64,000 nt of DNA. Origin: Gelatoporia subvermispora B. Lineage: Eukaryota; Basidiomycota; Agaricomycetes; Polyporales; Gelatoporiaceae. The notes below the pieces were generated by a model. It saw only the letters and a program-made list of their open reading frames with translations, was not told the origin of the DNA and did not search any database. Both the position numbers and the translations under genes were made by a program. Position 1 is the stretch's first letter. Each line of letters opens with the position of its first letter. This document shows positions 59,324 through 64,000 of the stretch, in pieces. The stretch is from the NCBI GenBank assembly GCA_000320605.2, contig KB445796.1:836926-900925 (forward strand). The letters are read 5' to 3'.

Positions 59324-60376
59324 CTAAATCAAGCAAAAGTATATCAAGTGAAATTGCAGAAGAGCTTACCACATCCGCATTAGTCTTGGGCGTATTCTCA
59401 AATGCCGCAGCGAACAGCCTCGTTCCAGCCCTTTCTCTTAGCTGCTATTCACTTGGACTTCCCCTAGGACGCCTTCCTACAATAGAGACATTTGGTTCAC
59501 CGCGTGGCTGTCAGGCTAGCCGCAAGCTGGGTTTACGGCGTGAGTTGTCCGCATGCAGAACTGCAGTGAAGTTGCTCGTCACAGAACACGCCGGGGCAAG
59601 GGGCCGAGGCACGCAGTCTGCTTGCAACGAGCAGCGGCCATTTCTTGCAACGAGAAATGCGCATTTTCCCGAGGCAAACCCGTGCAGCTTGCATTGACCC
59701 TCAAGCGGGCCACGCGGTATGATAATGTTTCCCGGCGGAACGGTTTGCCTCGAGGCAAATATGGCCGCTGGTTGTGGTCGCAACCATATAGGGCATGTCT
59801 CCGAATCGGCTGTGACCGATTCCTCGACCACATCGAAGGATCTTTCGGCTGCTTCCGGCAAATTACCGCGACTGCCGTTCATTCAAAAAGGCAGGTTGTG
59901 GAGAATCAGCGTCAGCAATGGTTGCATCTGTGGTAAGTTGTGGTTGATCGTTCACGTCAGAAGGGTAGGCCACAAATCACAACCTTGATAAGCAATATCG
60001 TTGCTCCCGATTGATTGGCTGAACCACTGTACTCAATATGTGAGCTCTTACTCTCAAGGCTCTTTGATGTGGATGGTGAAGTAGTATATGCGCCGCCGAA
60101 CATGGTTGTGGACGGCTCAATCATCCGTCGCTTCGCTTATTCCGAGGACAACGGCGGCAAAGCGCCATAGTTGTAACTTGTGGCCCGCCGCTGCGTCACC
60201 CGCGCGGAGGCCGAGCTGGCGACGGTATAAGTTGGGCAAATGGTCCAAGCGCATCCTACCCCACCAGACGCTGATTTTCGTTCCTGCTTTGCTTCCTGTC
60301 AATTCGTTCCGTGGCTCGAGCCACATATTGTCATCTTGCTCTCTACCCCCTCCTACTCTTCGCCACCACTACAGTG
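59324..60376. other. Divergent intergenic region with many open frames
   Basis: About 1 kb between the small gene (-) and the disordered-protein gene (+). At 59553-59880 most of the six frames are open (up to 127 codons on + and 123 on -) without any recognised domain. A perfect 16-bp palindrome lies here (listed separately). Both promoters are expected here. Confidence 0.4.
59744..59759. promoter_or_regulatory. Perfect 16-bp palindrome TTTGCCTCGAGGCAAA
   Basis: Two inverted 8-base halves with no spacer. A half-site copy (CGAGGCAAA-like) occurs about 80 bases upstream at 59670-59678. It resembles a site for a dimeric regulator, but no factor is known to me for it. Confidence 0.45.
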
Positions 60377-62994
60377 ATGTCGAGACCACGGAAACTCTCA
60401 GACGCGTTCAAGCTGTACGTAGTATACCTTCTCTCATCATCTTGTTACCACAATTGACGTACTTCTCATATAGCCCGGAGAGCATCAACTTGTTCAACTC
60501 GACAGAGAAAGACTCCCATCCACTATCTCGCAAGAACTCAGACCCCTCCCGCACTCGCGGCACTCGCGCAAGGGCAGGCAGCATCTCCAAGGCGGACATC
60601 GTCCACGCGGAGGCTGGCCGTGTCAAGGACGGCTTCACTCAGTTCGTCGAGAGCCAGGCCTGCCAGGAGGAGCTATCCGCTGCGAAGAAGCCTTCTTCGT
60701 TCGAGCGACCGACGCGGAGTAGGCCAGAGGAACACAAGAAGGCTGCGAAGGAGTTCTACGAGTACTGCGCGGACCTGCTACCCAGCCCGGCTGGCTCGGG
60801 CCACCCAATGAGGCCATGCCGCTCTGACGAGGACGTGGGCAAGAAGAAGTTGGAGGCGCATGAGAAGGCCCTCACGCGCTCTAACACGACCGTCGCCCTA
60901 GTTCGTACGCCCTCCCAGACGCGTCCGCTGAACGTCCCTACCCGCAAGCGCAGTCTGAGCATCGACAGCATCCTCCGTGCCCCCGCACCTCCCCTCTTCT
61001 CGCGTTCGAAGCGGAATCGCGCGCCAGCCGCTGCTCCTGCTGCCCCTGAGGCGCCCCGTGGCCGTGGCAGTACTCGTACCGTTGTCCAAACTCCCATACG
61101 GCCACCCCCACCTCCCCTCCATCGTTCGGCTTCCACCGATCCGGTGGCTCCGCGCCCGCAGGTGCTTCGCGTTCCCGAGCATCGCAGGCGTACCGAGCCA
61201 GAACCCCCCGCAGCGCCGAAGGTTTCGCAGAGCTGGTACAGACCCGCGAAGCCTGTCGGCCCTCCGCAGGCACCTGCAGATTGCGATCGGGTGCTGCGCT
61301 GCGACGAAAGACGCAGCTTCGACAGCGTACCGTCGAATGCCAACCGCGAGCGTACTCAAGCCCACCAACGCGGCAACTCGGCACAAGACCTCCAGCAGTA
61401 CGCGACGCGACGCGGGTCACATGACTCAGCGCCACGCCCGGTCGAGCGGCCAGGCTCTCGCACAGACGCGCGTCCGCATATGCGTCAGGATGAGGAACGG
61501 GTCATAAAGCGGGAGAGGCTTGAGCGCGTAACGAATCAGGCACGGTCTGACGGGCCCTCTCACGGTTCCTCCAGGCAACATGACGCACCTCAGGTTCAGG
61601 CTGGAAGACGCGCCGATGTTAAACAGCCAGAGCAGTCTGGGCCCGTGCTTGGGGAGAGCACCCAACGGCGACGTCGTCAGGAGAGTGTGAGCGGCGAACG
61701 TCTCCGGGAGCCGAGAGCCAGCCAGCACGCTCATGCAAATCAGACTAAACCCATGGATCCCAATGGCTCTCTGCGACGCACTGATAGCTACGTTCGCCCC
61801 CAAGTCCGTGGTGACAAAGACATCGGACAACGTGAGCCTGCTCCTCAAGCACGCCCCCGTCTTCACAGAAAGGCCAGCGTCGAGGACGAGCTTTCCAGAC
61901 GAGCACAACTAAAGAAGCTCGAGGATGCCAGACGTGTTCAGTCGTCCCAACGCACTAGCATCACCAAGGAGCTTATGCCTCACAAGAGCACCTCTCAGGA
62001 TCCCCTCCACACACGTATCACGAAGGCCCACTCTCGGAAAGGGTCCAGCAGTTCGGAAATGTCTATTGACTCGGTCAGCAGCGGTAGCTTCTATTCTCAG
62101 CCTTCCGCCGTGGACAGCTCGCGCCAATCGCGTCGACTCTGCGCATCTCCTGAACTCGTTGTCGAAACGAGCAAGCATGTACGACTGGAGCCTAGTCGTT
62201 CTTCAAGCCTTGATGTCAGTGCTACCGTAGACCAGCCGCGGCTCGAGGAACAACAACCTCGTAGCAGAATGGTTCGATCTCTTCCTCCCAATGTTCCACC
62301 CAAAGCCGTGCAGCAGGTCCAGCCAACGTCGCGTACAAGCCAAGATGCGATCATGACCGTCCGGAGAGACAAACCACAGCCTCCTCTTCCCAAGGAGCCT
62401 GTTGTACAGAAACGACCGTCGCAGATCGTGCAGAAGACCCCAACCGGTTCTAGTTGGTCCAGGGAGCCCAAGCCCAAGCACTCCGGAGAGTCCATAACTT
62501 CCACCATCAGTACCAACGAATCGATCGCGTCCGGCAATAGTACCCTCGTCTCTGAGACTGTCCATCCAGAGCCAGCGGAGGCCGCGCTCGGGTTTAACAT
62601 GCTGCTTGAAGTCCACTATATCAAGCCTGACCTCTCAAAGCCTTATCCGAGCACCCGGTCGCCGCAGCTATCTCGCAGTCTCAGCCACGACACGGTCGCA
62701 TCCCCGAGTATCAGCCACCAGGCACAGAAGCAACTACCCTCGACTGGATCTCACGTGCGCCGGGCATCCGAGCCCGACTCCCTGAGGCAGGCTATCCAAC
62801 GGAAGGAGTCGGACGAACTTCCACCTAAGCCCCATCCTCTGGTTTGGCTCGAGCGCAGTTACAGAGGGATCTGTCCAACGGCAGAGGCGGCCCAGAACCC
62901 GTCGGGCCCTGCAGATTCACGGCTTGTAGAGTCGAAGCCCGCCCTTGGAACTGTAAAGCAGAAGCGCTTCTCTCCATTCATCATGAGGGTCTGA
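60377..62994 (+). CDS. Large disordered Arg/Ser/Pro-rich protein
   Basis: Two exons: ATG 60377 gives MSRPRKLSDAFK, then a GTACGT-ATAG intron (about 60415-60475) joins to LPESINLFNSTEKDS. One open frame spans the unspliced region from 60088, but the spliced start is favoured because the upstream peptide is unconserved-looking and the intron borders are textbook. Product is about 850 residues. An opening segment of predicted helices (QFVESQACQEELSAAKKPSS, HKKAAKEFYEYCADLL) is followed by disordered Arg/Ser/Gln/Pro sequence with several polyproline runs (APAPPLFS, RPPPPPLHRS) and KPQPPLPKEP. Such proline motifs could bind SH3 or EVH1 domains. No catalytic domain is seen. The end FIMRV precedes a TGA. 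Function unknown. Confidence 0.7.
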
Positions 62995-63329
62995 TAACTT
63001 CAATATCGTTACCACTGCATTCACTTTGGATGCGGTTCATCACCCCATTACTTCGTTCATCATATCTTGCGATTTGTCGACAAGCTCCTACACTCCTTGT
63101 TGTTTCCCTTACTTATTGTTTCCGCCCATCTAAGATATTATGTATCGTTGTACGAAGACCTGTAGATCATATATGGTACCAGAAGCGGCTGGCTACGTGG
63201 CGGCACCATTGTACCTATTTAGATGATTCATGACGCAATCGATGAAGGATGAACGTATCAAAAGATGTACAGCTACGTATCGCAGTGGGCCGCTTGCATA
63301 GAAGTGACAACTGAGCGTAGGTCCAGAGA
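62995..63329. other. Convergent intergenic region
   Basis: About 335 AT-rich bases holding the 3' ends of the disordered-protein gene (+) and the last gene (-). Confidence 0.5.
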
Positions 63330-64000
63330 CTACCAGATCCGCTTCACCATTGTGAACCTCGTTATGTCTTCTAGCGGAAGTCGTTTCTTCTTGCCCCCTG
63401 CATCGTCGTCTCTGCCGGGCTTGCGCTCTCCTATCTCCGCAACAGGTGAAGAATCATCGCGCCTGTTGTCGAGGAGCTTCTTCAGCTCCCGGTTGTATTC
63501 CTGAGAAAAAGAAGGTAAGTCTTTGCTCGATTGGACGCATACGCGCTAGGCTGGACATACCTGCTCTTCCTTGCCTTCTCCTATCGGCGGGCGCCCGAAG
63601 TCATTGATGACATCCGCCGCCTCACGCGTCTCCATGTCGGCTCTGCGGCGGGTCGCATAGCTGAGAAGTTGAACGCCCATGATGATTTTGATGACCAGGA
63701 AGCTGCAAAACAAGCACCACCGATCAGTCCTATCAGTCGCCAGTAAAAACAGACAGTACGTGCCACAGCCAGAATAGGAATCCCATGGCAGCCCACTTTG
63801 CGATGTTAATCCAGTCGTTGTGTGAAAGCTCAGCGAGTGACCAGGACCACGGGGACCAGTTATCGGTATGCATGGAGATGAGCAAGTTGATCGATTGTGA
63901 CCCAGTCAGAATGACGAGCACGGCAAGAGGTAGCGAAGCGAATCCCAATCGACGGGCAACCAGGGGTGACTGATCAACGTAGCTATGCTGCAAGAGGTAC
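63330..64000 (-). CDS. Multi-pass membrane protein, 3' part (5' end outside window)
   Basis: The C-terminal part of a membrane protein in three exons; the most upstream begins after an acceptor at about 63988, so the rest lies beyond the window. The sequence HSYVDQSPLVARRLGFASLP leads into a span (LAVLVILTGSQSINLLISM), then IAKWAAMGFLFWLWHV and LFLVIKIIMGVQLLSYAT. A cytosolic basic/acidic tail follows: RRRADMETREAADVINDFGR, EYNRELKKLLDNRRDDS and KKKRLPLEDITRFTMVKRIW with a TAG at 63330. The closing LxxITRFTMVKRIW resembles what I recall of fungal DUF2418 membrane proteins, a weak identification. Frames and splice sites look intact. Confidence 0.7.

Noticed and set aside
59511..59936. Overlapping 123- and 127-codon frames on opposite strands
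   Set aside because: Neither shows a domain or credible start context; listed only as a region of stop depletion.
60088..60376. Upstream extension of the disordered-protein frame
   Set aside because: It reads through a canonical GTACGT-ATAG intron; ATG 60377 spliced to the second exon is a better model.

Overview
This is nuclear DNA of a filamentous basidiomycete, most likely an Agaricomycete (possibly a polypore). The signs are dense genes split by many 45-70 bp GT-AG introns, GC-rich coding exons, the mushroom-typical membrane families DUF6533 and DUF6534, a TKL-type kinase with an HGD catalytic loop, and fungal orthologues such as Cdc24, Rap1, condensin CAP-G and a Thi6-type thiamine enzyme. 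There is no bacterial operon, rRNA, CRISPR array or recognisable intact transposon. Gene models were spliced by hand, so inner exon borders are approximate unless stated.

Layout, left to right. 0-7 kb: a mitochondrial carrier and a large RhoGAP protein (+). 7.2-11.4 kb: a GH63-type glycosidase (-). 11.7-14.9 kb: a calycin-like protein and a DUF6533 membrane protein (+). 15.6-18.9 kb: the Cdc42 exchange factor Cdc24 (-), divergent from a small unrecognised gene (+). 19.6-23.3 kb: a long stretch with no convincing gene. 23.3-26.0 kb: a Rap1-like telomere protein with three Myb-like modules (+). 26.4-28.3 kb: a DUF6534 membrane protein in very small exons (-). 28.3-30.5 kb: no firm gene, one GC-rich coding-like island. 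30.5-31.7 kb: a zinc alcohol dehydrogenase (-). 33.4-34.3 kb: a GFA/Mss4-like protein (+). 34.7-39.0 kb: condensin CAP-G (-). 39.3-40.4 kb: a SAM methyltransferase (-). 41.4-42.9 kb: a PHYHD1-like dioxygenase (+). 43.0-45.1 kb: a bifunctional ThiE-ThiM enzyme (-). 46.3-47.5 kb: an unknown membrane protein (+). 48.7-52.5 kb: an Slt2-like MAP kinase followed closely by a TKL kinase (+). 53.3-55.3 kb: a cytochrome P450 (+). 56.1-57.5 kb: an F-box/LRR-like protein (-). 58.1-59.3 kb: a SUR7/PalI protein with a small unknown gene directly upstream (-). 60.4-63.0 kb: a disordered basic protein (+). 63.3-64.0 kb: the 3' part of a membrane protein gene that leaves the window (-).

Several genes relate to polarity and the cell wall (Cdc24, RhoGAP, Slt2-like MAPK, SUR7/PalI), but they are spread out and interleaved with housekeeping genes, so no cluster is claimed. 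The most notable items are the MAPK whose TEY activation motif reads S-D-Y, its possible in-frame continuation into the TKL kinase, the three Rap1 Myb-like modules with no visible C-terminal RCT domain, and two small spliced genes (about 110 and 121 codons) next to CDC24 and SUR7.
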